Positions 22,625 through 36,900 of a DNA stretch of 64,000 nucleotides are shown here, piece after piece. Within the stretch, counting starts at the first letter, position 1. Each line of letters begins with the position of its first letter. Origin of the DNA: Solen grandis (taxonomy: Eukaryota > Mollusca > Bivalvia > Adapedonta > Solenidae); contig CM037792.1 in NCBI GenBank assembly GCA_021229015.1, positions 42,099,537 through 42,163,536 on the forward strand. Reading direction: 5' to 3'. The notes beneath the pieces were generated by a model, which was not told where the DNA came from, did no database searches, and saw only the letters and a list, made by a program, of their open reading frames with translations. Both the position numbers and the translations under genes were made by a program.

Positions 22625-22805
22625 TTAACCTTTACCATGCTAAATTTCTTAATGGGATGTGTTCATTATTCATTTTTGACTGAACCACTAGTAGTTTATG
22701 GGGGTGACTGATGAAAATTTATTGACCAAATAGCGAACATGTCTGATCTTGGTTTGCAATGGTCGCAAAGGCAGGTTCAAATGCCCACAGCATTGTAAAG
22801 GTTAA
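22625..22805. mobile_element. TTAA MITE, family M2
   Basis: TTAA on both sides; the ends CCTTTACCATGC and GCATTGTAAAGG are inverted repeats with one mismatch; 181 bases, non-coding. Distinct from M1 but with the same target-site type. Confidence 0.75.
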
Positions 22806-23119
22806 AGCTGACTTCAGTTTTTACATGAGATAAATGTAGAGTTTGGTTTCATGCACAATCTTTTACAAGCCCCTTTTAGTTATGCATCACCTTTTGAAAA
22901 TGGCACTTGAATCCTGCAATCAAATATCCTAGTAAAGACACTTCTTTTCAGTGGGTTCTTGTGGAGGTGACAAAAATGATGGGGAGAATATCATGAAATA
23001 TCAAATTGTGAAGTAATATAATATGACAACGGAAAATGATAATTAACAAATAAACAAAAATAAAGAATAAAAACAGGTTTTAAAGAGGTTCATGAATAGT
23101 TAAAAGAGCTTAGAAATGT

Positions 23120-23348
23120 TTGACCCTTTCCCTCATAGAGGATACCATGAAAAGACCTATGCGAACAGCATAAAACCAGATCAGCCTGCGAGTAACTCGC
23201 AGGCTGATCAGGTTTTATGCTGTTCGCTGCTCCTCAGTGGTCTGGAAATGAGGATTTGGTAAGGTTTAACTGTGGTTTTCTGCACATCAGGCTTTATGTG
23301 ATACCTACTGAGTGCGTCAAAATGAGTCTATATGAGGGAAAGGGTTAA
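23120..23348 (-). mobile_element. TTAA MITE M1, copy 6 (reverse)
   Basis: Family M1 in reverse orientation. The right flank is TTAA and the left is mutated to TTGA. Confidence 0.85.
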
Positions 23349-25053
23349 AGTGATTAAAAGTTACAGGCCTGGTCATGTCATAAATCTCTCCCCACTTAAG
23401 TTCTCCCCCTCTCCCTCTAGTTAAAGTGTGAAATAATAATGACTCACCATTTTCGCAGCAAAAAACAAATTTCATCACAAAACAAGTTTGAATCATTTAC
23501 AAGAATGAATTATTTAGTTGGATATTATAGACGGTACAAATGTAGATCAAGTTAACATACCAGCATCAAGTATTCAATGCAATAAACATAACTGTACAAA
23601 AACATATAAACAATCATAATAAATTGTTCGAACATGAGTCATCAATTATAGTTTTATCTCTTGAAAGTAACTAAATAGAAGTAACAAAAGAGTGTGGAAA
23701 AACAGAATATTCAAAATAAAAACATTTATAATACAAAGTTACACATAACAATAAAGTGGCAGAATTATCAAATCAAAGTCCTATGTTTAGTTAGTGTATA
23801 GAATTTTGAGTGATACCTGCATAACAAAAACAGAGTTTGCAACACTTGCAAAACTTAAGGCATAAACTTTTTAATGATCTAGACAAATATTTAAGTAAAA
23901 TACAATTTTTGTTGATTAATTTATATTGAAAAAATCACTTTTTCAAATTTAAAAAGGTACATTTAAATTCATAGAAAAAAATGTAATAAATATATTTTCT
24001 AGTAAAACAATCTTTTAGGATTCAGAATATCATTTAAAGTTTATTTCTACAGCTTTTTCAAAGCAACATTGAGAGGAATAAAGATAATACAGAGGTTTCC
24101 AACTAAAACTCAAGGATATCTAAAGTAGAAGATGTTTTGATTGGATAGAACATTATTATCAATTTCAAGTCAAAGAGTAAGTTTTTTTAAAAAAATTAAA
24201 ATTTTATAAAAAAACTGTATACTTAAACCTTAACAATGCATATTTTTCCCATTAAATGTAATTAAGTAGTTTTTCAACTAACCTAATTGCACCTAAATGA
24301 TATTAATACTCCAATTCTGAAAGTTAAACATACATGTATATGGTTTGGCCATGGCTAGTATTATACTGTCCTTTGTCCCCCCCCTTTTTTTTTTACAAAA
24401 TAAAAGTTTAACCTTCACATTTTTGAACACCATCTTTTTTGTTTGACCATTACTGAGAAAATACAATTATGTGAAATATTCTATGCTTGATTGGAAAGGA
24501 AGCCTTCATATTGAAGGAAACAAATGTAAGAAACAGTCTAACCACTATTGACCATTTCTCTCCAAACTGAGCTGTTTAGTGTTAATCTACATAAATCAAC
24601 AAGCACTTCCTGAACACCAAATGTACATGCTCATGTAAAGATCAAAACATTGTTTAATGGGAAAGAAACATACAATTGAGATTTTTCCCCACTTTATGAT
24701 TGGTCAATTTAAATAAGCAAATTATACTGGGTATTGCTGATCCTCTGGTGAAATGGTCTATAATTATACGCTTATGTAAATTTTGAATAATGTTTGAAAA
24801 AATCTGCAATAAACTTCTATTAATAGTCATTTCCTAACAAAAGTGACTGTCAGGAAATGCACTAAAAATATTCAGTGAATAAATAGATCAAATATCCATG
24901 AGTACCACCAAACAACAGGTCTGAGAGAGTACATACAGTCAAATGCAAAATTTCTTGGGTTGATATTAATTACAAAATGATCAGCCAATGTCTATGAAGA
25001 CATTAGCATGACAAGGCAGTAGCACGTAAAGACACAAGCATGATAACCTACTG
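23349..25053. other. Intergenic AT-rich DNA
   Basis: No supported gene or repeat copy in this stretch. Confidence 0.5.
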
Positions 25054-25581
25054 AAGGTCTTCCCATCCTAAGTGATCTATTCCATCAAAGCCATGCATAT
25101 AACTTAAGAATACACATGTATATAAGCTTTTAAAGTGTCAAACAATGGTAATCTTAGGGGCAAATTGACATGTTATGACAGGTGACAGAAGTTCTTTATT
25201 ACCTCCCCCTGATTATTTAATTGCCATGAGTTATCTCCCCTAAAAATGTGTTTTTTCTCCACTTTCCTATGGTAAAGTTTAGATTTTTTTCACAAAAGTT
25301 GATACAAAATCATAAAATGCATCGTTCTACCATGAGTTTTTCTCATAAATCAAATTCAGTTTTTCATATTCACAGTAAATACATATTTTCCATAGGCTTC
25401 AATGATAACTTATATGCGGATTATCTTTCCCAAATTATCTTTCCCAAATTAGATAAAAATTGAAAAAAACTCTTGCTGAAATATTTTTATTATTGAATGT
25501 CTTCAAAATGACAAAGTTTCATAGAAATTTAACCACCCAGTGACAAGATATGGAATATGACTATTAGGATGGGAAGACCTT
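25054..25581. mobile_element. Possible TIR element, 528 bases
   Basis: AAGGTCTTCCCATCCTA (25054-25070) has a perfect 17-base inverted copy at 25565-25581. The interior is AT-rich and non-coding. No target duplication is obvious. Confidence 0.5.
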
Positions 25582-26680
25582 AACAGTGTTGACAAACACC
25601 TATATTTAGAAGGCATTATTGACTGCATTTAAATACGCAAGGCAGAGCAGGAGTTACTTTGTATTTAATTTTATCAGCTTACATAAAATAGTTGTTTGTT
25701 TTTTTTACACTCAAAGTCTATGAAAAATACATAGACTTGTGCATATTTTATGGTCACCACTTGAGTATGATGATAATCAGCTTTGCAAGTTGAGGAAACA
25801 TATAAACATTTGAAAATAACATATTTAATAAATAACATACCTCAGCTATAGCTTGTGACAAAAATGTTACAGGAAAGACGTGTTTCATATATGTGGATAT
25901 ATGCAAGAATTGATGCTTCCATGTAGGTGATTATTTCTACATGGATACATATACAAAGGTATTTGCTTCAAAATATAAATGTCAAACAAGAGAGGGTACA
26001 GCGTGGTGACATAAAAGGGACACATACAGGCTGGTAAATGACACATATTTGCATACTATACATGTATGTGTGGTGTTTTCAAAAACACTGTTACACAAAA
26101 CAGTTAATCCTACATAAGCTAACATTTCCATTTACGAAACAGCAATGAATTGCCATTAGCTCTTTGCATCCGAGTATACAAACAAATACAACCATGAATG
26201 TACTGTATAACTGGAATTTTAGATCCACATCATATTTTAATTTTTTCTATGAAAAAAAACAACAAAGAAAAAACAACAACAGATTAAACGTTTTCTGATG
26301 TGATGAAGTACATGTACTTTTTGTACTGATAAACAATGACAGAACCCATCACTGAATCTCAACTTCTGCTTCACATAGGTTTTTAATATATAAAGTCTGG
26401 TTAAAATAAATCAAGAGTTAGTCAGCTAAATTTAGTACAAATGACCTATATTCTGTCCAAATTTTAGTAAATATGCATGTTTCTTCAAAGACTTCACAAA
26501 CAATATTTCATCATTCTAACTTAATGTCACTGGATAATACTTAGATAGCTCTGATGAAAGCAGCCAAAACAATAAAAGTTTTAAATTATTTTTTTACTGA
26601 AACTCTAGCAGCACTGCAAAATATGAAAAAAAAAGTCTAAAAACTTCCAGTTATACAGCGATAAGATAAAAATGCAAAAT
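25582..26680. other. Intergenic AT-rich DNA
   Basis: No supported gene or repeat copy in this stretch. Confidence 0.5.
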
Positions 26681-27632
26681 AAACAAGAGCTGTCAGAGGA
26701 CAGCTTGCTCGATTATTCAAAATGCTTGTTGGTAAATCAAATGAAATCTTTTTCAATTCTTGCCCTTCACATACCCTGTATATAATAATAGTCACAAATG
26801 ATATAACTTGATAGTCTGATACCCCTAAATATGTTTATGGAGTCTAAAATCAAATCCCATGCCTAGTTACAGTGCATGCAAAACTTTACCCAAGTATCCA
26901 AGTTAGATAAGGGCCAACATTTGTATAAAATTCAGTCCAAATCAGTCTCCTAAACTTTCTAGTCAATACAATAAACAATTTCTGAGATATAAGCTGGATA
27001 GTAGCTTGCATGCATTACTTAAACCAAAAAGTCTATGTCAAAAAGTGGGCCTAATCTGCATTATGTTCAGTTAAAAACTATCTGCCATTATAGTATGATA
27101 CCAGAGAGCATATTTAAGAAGTTTCAAATCAAACTCATACCTGGTTACTGAAATATAAGCTTGACATTCCTTGAATGCAAAACTTTAACCAAAATTTTTA
27201 AGTTAAAAAAGGGGCCATAATTTGTAATATATTCCATCAAGAGTTATCTACCTTGGTTGTCTGATGCCCCTAAACGTATTCATAAACTTATAAGTTAATA
27301 CCATGAATGGTTATTGAGATACAAGCTGGATAGTAGTATGCACGCAAAACTTTAACTAAATTTTCTATTGCATGCAAAGCTTTAACCAGAATTTCTAGGT
27401 AAAAAAGGGGCCATAATTTGTATTAAATTCAACCAAGAGTTATCTACCTTGGTTGTCTGATGCCCCTGAACATATTCATAAACTTTTAAGTCACTACCAT
27501 AAATGGTTATTGAGATATAAGGTTGATAGTAACTTGCATGCAAAACTTTAACCAAAAGCTGTAACGCCATCGCCGACGCCAATGCAAGGGTGACTACAAT
27601 AGCTCTCATATTCTTCAAAGAGTCAAGCTAAA
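26681..27632 (+). mobile_element. DINE/HINE-like element H2, copy 2
   Basis: Starts AACAAGAGCTGTCAGAGGAC, ends AGTCAAGCTAAAAATG. The core is a tandem array with GCATGCAAAACTTTAACC and AGTTATCTACCTTGGTTGTC, with a CGCCATCGCCGACGCC box before the end. The subterminal repeats match at about 8 of 12 positions, so this copy is older or chimeric. It lies just 3' of the PLC-beta stop codon, probably in its 3' UTR or downstream. Confidence 0.7.
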
Positions 27633-27769
27633 AATGTAGCTTGATATTAAGAAATAAAGTAAGAAAACGTTTTGTGTAGTGTCAATAAACAAGAGGAATT
27701 TTGGTCTTGGTTCTGATGACAATGAGAGATATTGATACACTAGCTGCTACGATGATGTGAAATTAAATG

Positions 27770-27931
27770 CTATAATGCGGTTTTGATGGATTGATCTTCA
27801 CTGGCATTGCCGCCATTTGCTGCAGCGGCTGAGTATGAAGTCGAGGAGATGGTGAGTTCTAGTAGATCTCGCTTCTGATCCCGGAGCTCCGAGATTTTTA
27901 TTGTACACTGATCCAGGTAGTACTTCTCTGA
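27770..27931 (-). CDS. PLCB1: PLC-beta last exon with C-terminal PDZ ligand
   Basis: The acceptor GTTTTCAG is followed, in phase 0, by 53 residues: [20 protein letters not shown] ends the coiled coil, then comes a Ser/Ala/Asn-rich tail and TAG at 27770-27772. The last residues KTAL fit the class I PDZ ligand pattern S/T-x-hydrophobic, as in vertebrate PLCB1-3. Confidence 0.9.
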   Translation of the reverse strand, partial: SEKYYLDQCTIKISELRDQKRDLLELTISSTSYSAAAANGGNASEDQSIKTAL

Positions 27932-30900
27932 CTGAAAACACATAGTGATTGTATTCATAAATGGTGAAATTTTAATCCAGAAGTATTTATTTCTGAAATC
28001 ATCCTGGTGACCGACATGAGAGCCGGAGGTTGTGAGTTCCACGATCTCAGTCCACGAAAAAAGTTGTTACAAGAGTGTTCTCTGGAACACTTGTCACCTG
28101 CTAAAGTGTGACGGACAGACAGACAGATGGACGGACAGACAGGCGACAGAAAAATGATCCCTACGTGTCACCTCTCCTTACTGCAGGGGACACACAAGAT
28201 TGCCAGTATCGCCACAATATACGCTGCCACAAAATATAAAGATCAAGATTATAGAGACTTCCGATATGAAAGTAGGTCAAATGACAGTGTCAATATGTAT
28301 CCTTTTATCGTCTGATGCCCCTAAACATATTTATAAACTTTCAAGTCAATACCATTAGTGGTTATTGAAATACAAGCTGGATAGTAGCTTGCATGCAAAA
28401 CTTTAACCAAATTTTCTATTTCATGCAAAACTTTAACCAAAATTTCTAAGTTAAAAAGGGGCAATAAATTGTAATATATTCCATCAAGAGTTATCTACCT
28501 TGGTTGTCTGATGCACCTGAATATATTTATAAACTTTCAAGTCAATACCATAAATGGTTATTGAGATATAAGGTTGATAGTAGCTTGCACGCAAAACTTT
28601 AACCAAAAGTTGCAACATCATCGCCGACGCCATTCCAAGGGTGACTACAATAGCTGTTATATTCTTCAAATAGTCAAGCTAAAAATGGCACTTGTTATAA
28701 CTCCCTATACAGGGTTGTTCCAGGACTAGTATCCTCCCTGTCAGAACAATGTTAGTGGGTGTGGTATAATGCTACTTGTCTATGACCTAATATTGCAGTG
28801 GGGAAGCACTATATTTTGTCTCAATGAGACATAGTCTCCAAATGACTGAAATACTGTAGGTGGGACATAAAACCAATCAAAAACTAACAAACTAATAATT
28901 TCAGAATATCGCTTTTCAGACTTCAATTATAGACATCATATTATTTCCTGAAATTGTTTCTCAACTGGAAATGATTGCAATGTCGGCCATTTCAAAAAAT
29001 GTTTCTTAGACTTAACCAGTGGATGCTCTTAGCAAAATTATTTCCAATACTGAAACCAGATAGAGAAAACACTCTTGATTTCTATGGAGAGTCTTGGAAA
29101 GATGCTGAAGGAGAAATTGCCTGTGCTATAACTGAGCACATTTCATGACTTACCATCTGTCTGTCTCTCTCCAGGTCCTCTTTAATTACATCTAGTTTCT
29201 TTCTAAGGTCGTCAATCCGGACGTCCAGTATTTCCTTCAACTGTAGACAAGGTACACTTTTGAGATTGTATATACTGGTAATAATGTGATTAATAAACAC
29301 TCATTTTATTAATCATTTTGACTCAAATGATATAGGTGACTTTTAAGGAAATCATCTGAACTTGAACATATTTTTCTTTCAAGACAATATTTTTGACTTA
29401 TCAAATGTGACCTTAAAAAGGGAATCCATTTCATATAATCCACAAAGATTATTTAAATTTTTCTAGTCATCACACATGCCATAATCATTGGATGTTTTTT
29501 TTAAAAAACAAGATATGTCACAGGATGTGACGAATGCCCCCGAAGTGCATATTCATGGTTTTGTAAAAAATTTCCTGACATTTCTTTTGACTTTTCCCTG
29601 ACATTTTTAACAGTGAAATCACGACAGTATTATGCATGTACGAAATACACAATAGCTAGAATCATATGCATAATTGAACCATAAGTCCCCTACTGATCAT
29701 GCATATTTTGATTATTTCCATTACCATAGCAACCAGTATTTTCAACCCAGAAAAATATCAAAGTGAGGTGCATTAATTAATCTCCATACTGCCTTTATAT
29801 ACCAAGTTTCACTAGTTTATAATATGCCTTTTTAGTAATCACAGCATCCCAATTTCTGGACAGGCGGACGGAGGGCAAACCAATGCACAATCAGGGCTTA
29901 TGACACTTGACCCTTAGTGTGACCATGACCTTTCATTTATGAACCAGGGTATTGTAAACAACACATTGTATCATTACGGTACATATTCACGCAAAAAAAA
30001 AAATCAAAATCTATTGAGGAGTGACAAAGATATGGAGCGGACACAAAAAACAAACCCTTTGAACTCTAAGTGTGACCTTGACCTTGGAGCTACAGACCTG
30101 GGATTGCATGACATACTGTTTCATGATGGTCAACATTTTTGACTGTAATTCAAAAAGCCATCAAGGAATGTCAGAGTTATAGAACAGACACTAACAAGAG
30201 GGCCATGATGGCCCTGGATCGCTCACCTGAGTATACGGTTACCCAAGGAACATCATTAAAACATTTTGAAATCTGGCCAATAGTTCTGAAGGAGGTGATC
30301 CCTGTAAAGTTTTATCAAATTCTGTCCAGCAGTTGCAGAGGAGATGGCATTTAAAGATTTCATTATATACATATAAGGCAAATAAGCCCTGCCCCTGGCA
30401 GCCATGTTTTTTTATGGATCAGAATAATTTCAGCAACTTTGTGAAGCTTCACCCAAAGATCATCCCTGCCAAATTAAATCAAATTCTGTCCAGTGATTTC
30501 AGATGAGATGTCGTTTTCACGGCCATAATTTTCACAATCTTGGTAAGTGTCTATAAGATGATGCTACACACCAAATATCTAAACTCCAGGCCTCATGGGT
30601 TTTGACAAGATGAATTTTGAAGGTTTTCCTACATTACTCTATGTAAAATAAGTGTCCCCTAGGGCAGGCCTAATTTTGACCCTGGGCTATTATTTTAACA
30701 ATCTTGGTAAGGGTCCATAAGATGATGCTACACACCAAATATCTAAGCTCCAGGCCTTATGGGTTTTCACAAGAAGAATTTTGAAGGTTTTCATATATAA
30801 CTCTATGTAAAAAAAGAGGGCCAAGATGGCCCTTGGTCGCTCACCTGAGAAAGATGATTGCTTAAGAAATAAAGATGCTTGAGTGTAAAAGTGAAATCTG

Positions 30901-33900
30901 GCTTTTTTTTATGGTGAAATGGGCATAACTCCTAAATTTACAAGTCAATATCAGTTATAATTGAACCCGATTGTGAGATTATGGGCATAAACATTGTCTT
31001 AAAGTTTAAAAATGATTGTTAAAAAAATGAAGTTGGTAGAGAATAAACAAAGTGAAATCTTGCATTTTTTGTATTAAAAGGGGCATAACTCCTGACCTAA
31101 ATGACCCATCTCAGCCACAATTGAACTCAATCGAGACATTATGGTCATTAACAATGTCATAAAGTTTGAAGATGATTGCTAAAATGATGAAGATGCTAGA
31201 GTGTAAACAAAGTGAACTAGAACTATCACTGAAGGTGATTCATACCCCCACCCCCATCTTTGACACAGGATGTATTCACATGACACATAAAACGAATGTT
31301 CACACATAGGATTTGGGCTTATAAGCATACCAAAAAAAAATATATTCACTAAAGGTGATCAATACCCACACCGGAAGTCTGTCATGTGTAGGAATACAGT
31401 TTCAAAAGTTTGCGTGAGTGAAAGACTACATGTATGTAAGGTTTAAAGTTAGTGTGAGCAATGGTTCAAAAGTTTTGGACAATGCTAAAAAGTTTTGACA
31501 GACAGACAGATACACAGAGAGACACACATACAGACACACAGAAGAAAACAATTTGCCCCCAAGATCTGTAGCTGAGGAGAATAAAAATGCAGTCTAATTA
31601 TGGTTCACATCCATATTTATTGTTTGCAAAAACCTGTCTTTAAGAATTTACATTGTGGTTTTCTTATGCACTGCACTTCCTCTCATCAATATCAATCTAC
31701 ATATGAAGTTTCATCAACCTAGCTACTTTAGTATTGGAGTTATGCTCCGGACAAAATCAAAAGATTAAAAATGACAAAGGGCAATAACTCCTTTCAAAAT
31801 ACATGCAGAGTTATGGTTCTTAGGCACTGCACTTCCTCTCATGAAGGTCTATCTACATATGAAGTTTGATCAACATAAGTACAGTAGTTTTGGAGAAATG
31901 CTCCGGACAAAATCAAAAGACAAAAATTAACAAAGGGGAATTACTCCTTTAAAAAGCATGTAGAGTTATGGTTCTTATGCACTGCACTTCCTCTCATCAA
32001 GATCAATCTACATATGAAGTTTCATCAACCTAGCTACTTTAGTATTGGAATTATGCTCCGGACAAAATCAAAATATTAAAAATGACAAAGGGCAATAACT
32101 CCTTTCAAAATACATGCAGAGTTATGGTTCTTGCACTGCACTTCCTCTCATAAGTCAATCTACTATGAAGTTTCATCAACCTAGCTACTTTAGTATTGGA
32201 GATATGCTCCGGACAAAATCAAAAGATTAAAAATGACAAAGGGCAATAACTCCTTTCAAAATACATGCAGAGTTATGGTTCTTGTGCACTGCACTTCCTC
32301 TCATCAAGATCAATCTACATATAAAGTTTCATCAACCTAGCTACTTTAGTATTGGATTAAATTTCAAAATTGTTCTTATGCACTGCACTTCCTCTCATCA
32401 AGGTCTATCTATCTATGAATTTTCATCAACATAGGTACAGTAGTTTTGGAGAAATGCTCCGGACAAATATTTGTAGACCAACCGCCGGACCGACGGACCG
32501 ACAGGGTGACTCCTATATACCCCCCCAAATTTCATTTGTGGGGGTATAAATATGGCTTTTTTTTATATTAAAAGGGGCATAACTCCTGACCTAATTGACG
32601 GATCTCAGCCATAATCAAACTTTATCGAGACCTTATGGTCATAAGCATTGTCATAAAGTTTGAAGATGATTGCTCAAAAGATGAAGATGCTAGAGTGTAA
32701 ACAAAGTGAAATATGGTATTTTTTGAATATTTAAAGGGGCACAACTTCTGAACTAATTGATGGATCTCAGCATTAATCAAACTCAATCGAGACCTTATGA
32801 TCATAAACAATGTAATAAAGTTTGAAGATGATTGCTCAAAAGATGAAGATGCTAGAGTGTAAACAACGTGAACTAGAACTATGATGGCCCTGGATCGCTC
32901 ACCTGGTATCATTAGGCTATGTAAAATCAAGTGACCCCTGGGGCAGAGCCAATTTTGACCCCAGGGTCATGATTTGAACAAAGTTGGTAAGAATCGACTA
33001 GACAATGCTACACACTACCACACTCTACTTGGTAGAGGTCTATTAGCCCATGTTACATACCAAATATATAAACTCCAGACCTTGAAGATTTTTCTAGTTT
33101 TTTTTCCAATATAAGTCTATGTAAAATCAAGTGATCCCTGGAGCGGGGCCAATTTTGACCCCAGCGTCATGATTTGAACAAACTTGGTAAGAAGCGACAA
33201 GAAATGCTACACACCAAATATCTAAACTCTATGCTTTGTGGTGTCTGAGAAGAAGATTTTTCTTTTTTTTTCTATATTAGCCTATGTTAAATCAAGTGAC
33301 CCCTGGGGCGGGGCCAATTTTGACCCCAGGGTCATAATTTGTACAATCTTGGTAGAGAGTCATAAGATCATGCTACATATTAAAAATCAAAAGGCTAGGC
33401 CTTGTGGTTTCAGAGAAGAAGATTTTTCAAGTTTTTTCTATATTAGCCAATGTAAAATCAGGTGACCCCTTGGTGGGGCCAAATTTGATTCCAGGGCCAT
33501 GATTTGAACAAACTTGGTTGTGATCTACTAGACAATGCTGCACACCAAATATCTAAACCCCAGGCCTTGTGGTTTCTGAGAAGAAGATTTTTCAAGTTTT
33601 TCCTATATTAGCCTATGTTAAATCAAGTGACCCCTGGGGCAGGGCCAATTTTGACGCCAGGGTCATAATTTGAACAATCTTGGTAGAGAGTCATAAGATC
33701 ATGCTACATATTAAAAATCAAAAGGCTAGGCCTTGTGGTTTCAGAGAAGAAGATTTTTCAAGTTTTTTCTATATTAGCCTATGTAAAATCAGGTGACCCC
33801 TTGGTGGGGCCAAATTTGATTCCAGGGCCATGATTTGAACAAACTTGGTTGTGATCTACTAGACAATGCTGCACACCAAATATCTAAACCCCAGGCCTTG

Positions 33901-36900
33901 TGGTTTCTGAGAAGAAGATTTTTCAAGTTTTTCCTATATTAGCCTATGTTAAATCAAGTGACCCCTGGGGCGGGGCCAATTTTGACCCCAGGGTCATAAT
34001 TTGTACAATCTTGGTAGAGATCAACTAGACAATGCTACACACCAAATATCTTAACTCTATGCCTTGTGGTTTCTGAGAAGAAGATTTTTCAAGTTTTTTC
34101 TATATTAGCCTATGTTAAATCAAGTGACCCCTGGGGCAGGGCCAATTTTGACGCCAGGGTCATAATTTGAACAATCTTGGTAGAGAGTCATAAGATCATG
34201 CTACATACCAAACAAGAGGGCCAAGATGGCCCTAAAGACGCTCACCTGAGGACATTTGTGCTGACCAAGTTTGAGGAAGATTGAATCAAAATTGTGGCCT
34301 CCAGTGTGTAAACAAGGTTTTTCTAAGATTTGACCTACTGACCTTCTTTTGGATCCAACCTGACCCATTTTAGAACTGGTTCAAGATATCACCAAGACAA
34401 ACATTCTGACCAAGTTCGAGGAAGATTGAATCAAAATTGTAGCCTCTAATGTGTAAACAAGATTTTTCTAAGATTTGACCTACTGACCTACTTTTCAATC
34501 GCTTCTTAGGTCTATTAGATTAATGATCTTCGATAATTTGTTGAAATTTCTGAAGAGAATCGTATACCTACCAAACTGAAACCAGAAATGGAGGGCTGAA
34601 TAGTTTCCTAATTTTTCATTGGTTAATATTATTATAACCTAAAACGACCGAATTTGTTTTTATTACCAACAATACGATTATCTGTACTTTCATATCTTCC
34701 TTAAAGAAAACTTTTATTTAATATACAATTGACACAATATATTCTCTTAGTCTTTTTATCATTTTATTTAATCATAGATACTGATTTTAATATAAAACAT
34801 ATATCAAGTATGTAATTTAAAGTAAAAAGTGATTCAATCAAGGGCAAAATTTTAACCATTATCTAGTCATAATCTCTCAAACTAGTAATATTGCAAAATA
34901 TTTTTTTTATGATTGGTCTATAATGAATTATGTGGGTACGGACCACTAGACAATATTTCACCTCAAATCTATATATTAAGCTCTAGGTCTTTTCCTATGT
35001 AACTCTATGTGAAAGAAGTGACCACTGGTGCGGGGTCATTTATCACTGTAAGGCTATGATTTGAACAACTGAGGTAATGAACCATTATATGATGCTACAT
35101 ACCAAAAATCTAAGCTCTAGGCCTTCTTGATTTATAGAAGAAGATTTTTAATGATTTTCCTATTTAAATCAATGTAAAACAAGTGACCCCTGGTGCGGGG
35201 GCATTTATCACCATAGGGCTATGATTTGAACAATCTTGGTAATGAACCATTAGATGATACTACATACCAAATATCTAAGCTCTGGGCATTATGGATTCAC
35301 AGAAGAAGATTTTTTAAGATTTTCCTATATAACTCTATGTAAAACAAGTGACCCCTGGTGCGGGGGCATTTATCACCATAGGGCTATGATTTGAACAATC
35401 TTGGTAATGAACCATTAGATGATGCTACATACCAAATATCTAAGCTCTAGGCCTTGTTTTAGAAGAAGATTTTAAAGTTTTAATCTATGTAAAACAAGTG
35501 ACCCCTGGTGCGGGGGCATTTATCACCATAGGGCTTTGATTTGTACAATCTTGGTAATGGCCCATAAGATGATGCTACATACCAAATATCTAAGCTCTAG
35601 GCCTTGCAGTTTTGCAGAAGAAGATTTTCAAAGTTTGAGTTTTTAAAATCTATTTTTAGCTCCTGTGACCTACTTTTTCAACCAATCTAAATAATTTGTA
35701 CAACTTTGATAGAGGGCATCATAAGGATGATTCCTGTGAAGTTTGGTCAAAATCCCTTCAGCGGTTCAGGAGGAGATGTTGTTTAAAGCAAATTGTTGAC
35801 GACGGACGGACGCACGCACGGACGACGGACGACGGACAAAAGGTGATCACAATAGCTCACCTTGAGCACTTCGTGCTCAGGTGAGCTAAAAATCAAAAGG
35901 CTAGGCCTTGTGGTTTCAGAGAAGAAGATTTTTCAAGTTTTTTCTATATTAGCCTATGTAAAATCAGGTGACCCCTTGGGGGGCCAAATTTGACCCAGGG
36001 CATGATTTGAACAACAAACAGGCCTTGTGGTTTCTGAGAAGAAGATTTTTCAAGTTTTTCCTATATTAGCCTATGTTAAATCAAGTGACCCCTGGGGCGA
36101 AGCCAATTTTGACCCCAGGATCATGATTTGAACAATCTTGGTAGAGAGTCATAAGATCATGCTACATACCAAAAATCAAAAGGCTAGGCCTTGTGGTTTC
36201 TGAGAAGAAGATTTTTTCAAGTTTTTCCTATATTAGCCTATGTTAAATCAAGTGACCCCTGGGGCGGGGCCAATTTTGACCCCAGGGTCATAATTTGTAC
36301 AATCTTGGTAGAGATCAACTAGACAATGCTACACACCAAATATCTTAACTCTATTCCTTGTGGTTTCTGAGAAGAAGATTTTTCAAGTTTTTTCTATATT
36401 AGCCTATGTTAAATCAAGTGACCCCTGGGGCAGGGCCAATTTTGACGCCAGGGTCATAATTTGAACAATCTTGGTAGAGAGTCATAAGATCATGCTACAT
36501 ACCAAAAAATCAAAAGGCTAGGCCTTGTGGTTTCAGAGAAGAAGATTTTTTCAAGTTTTTCCTATATTAGCCTATGTGAAATCAAGTGACCCCTGGGGCG
36601 GGGCCAATTTTGACCCCAGGGTCATAATTTGTACAATCTCGGTAGAGAGTCATAAGATCATGCTACATACCAAAAATCAAAAGGCTAGGCCTTGTGGTTT
36701 CAGAGAAGAAGATTTTTTAAATTTTCATTTTTAAAATCTATTTTTAGCTCCTGTGACCTAATTATGCAATGGACCAGAACCATTTATACAACTTTAGTAG
36801 AGCTTCATCCAAGGAACATTCCTGCAAAATATTTTTCAAATTGGCCAAGCCGTTTAGGAGGAGATGTTGTTTGAAGCAATTGTTGACGCCGGACGCACGC

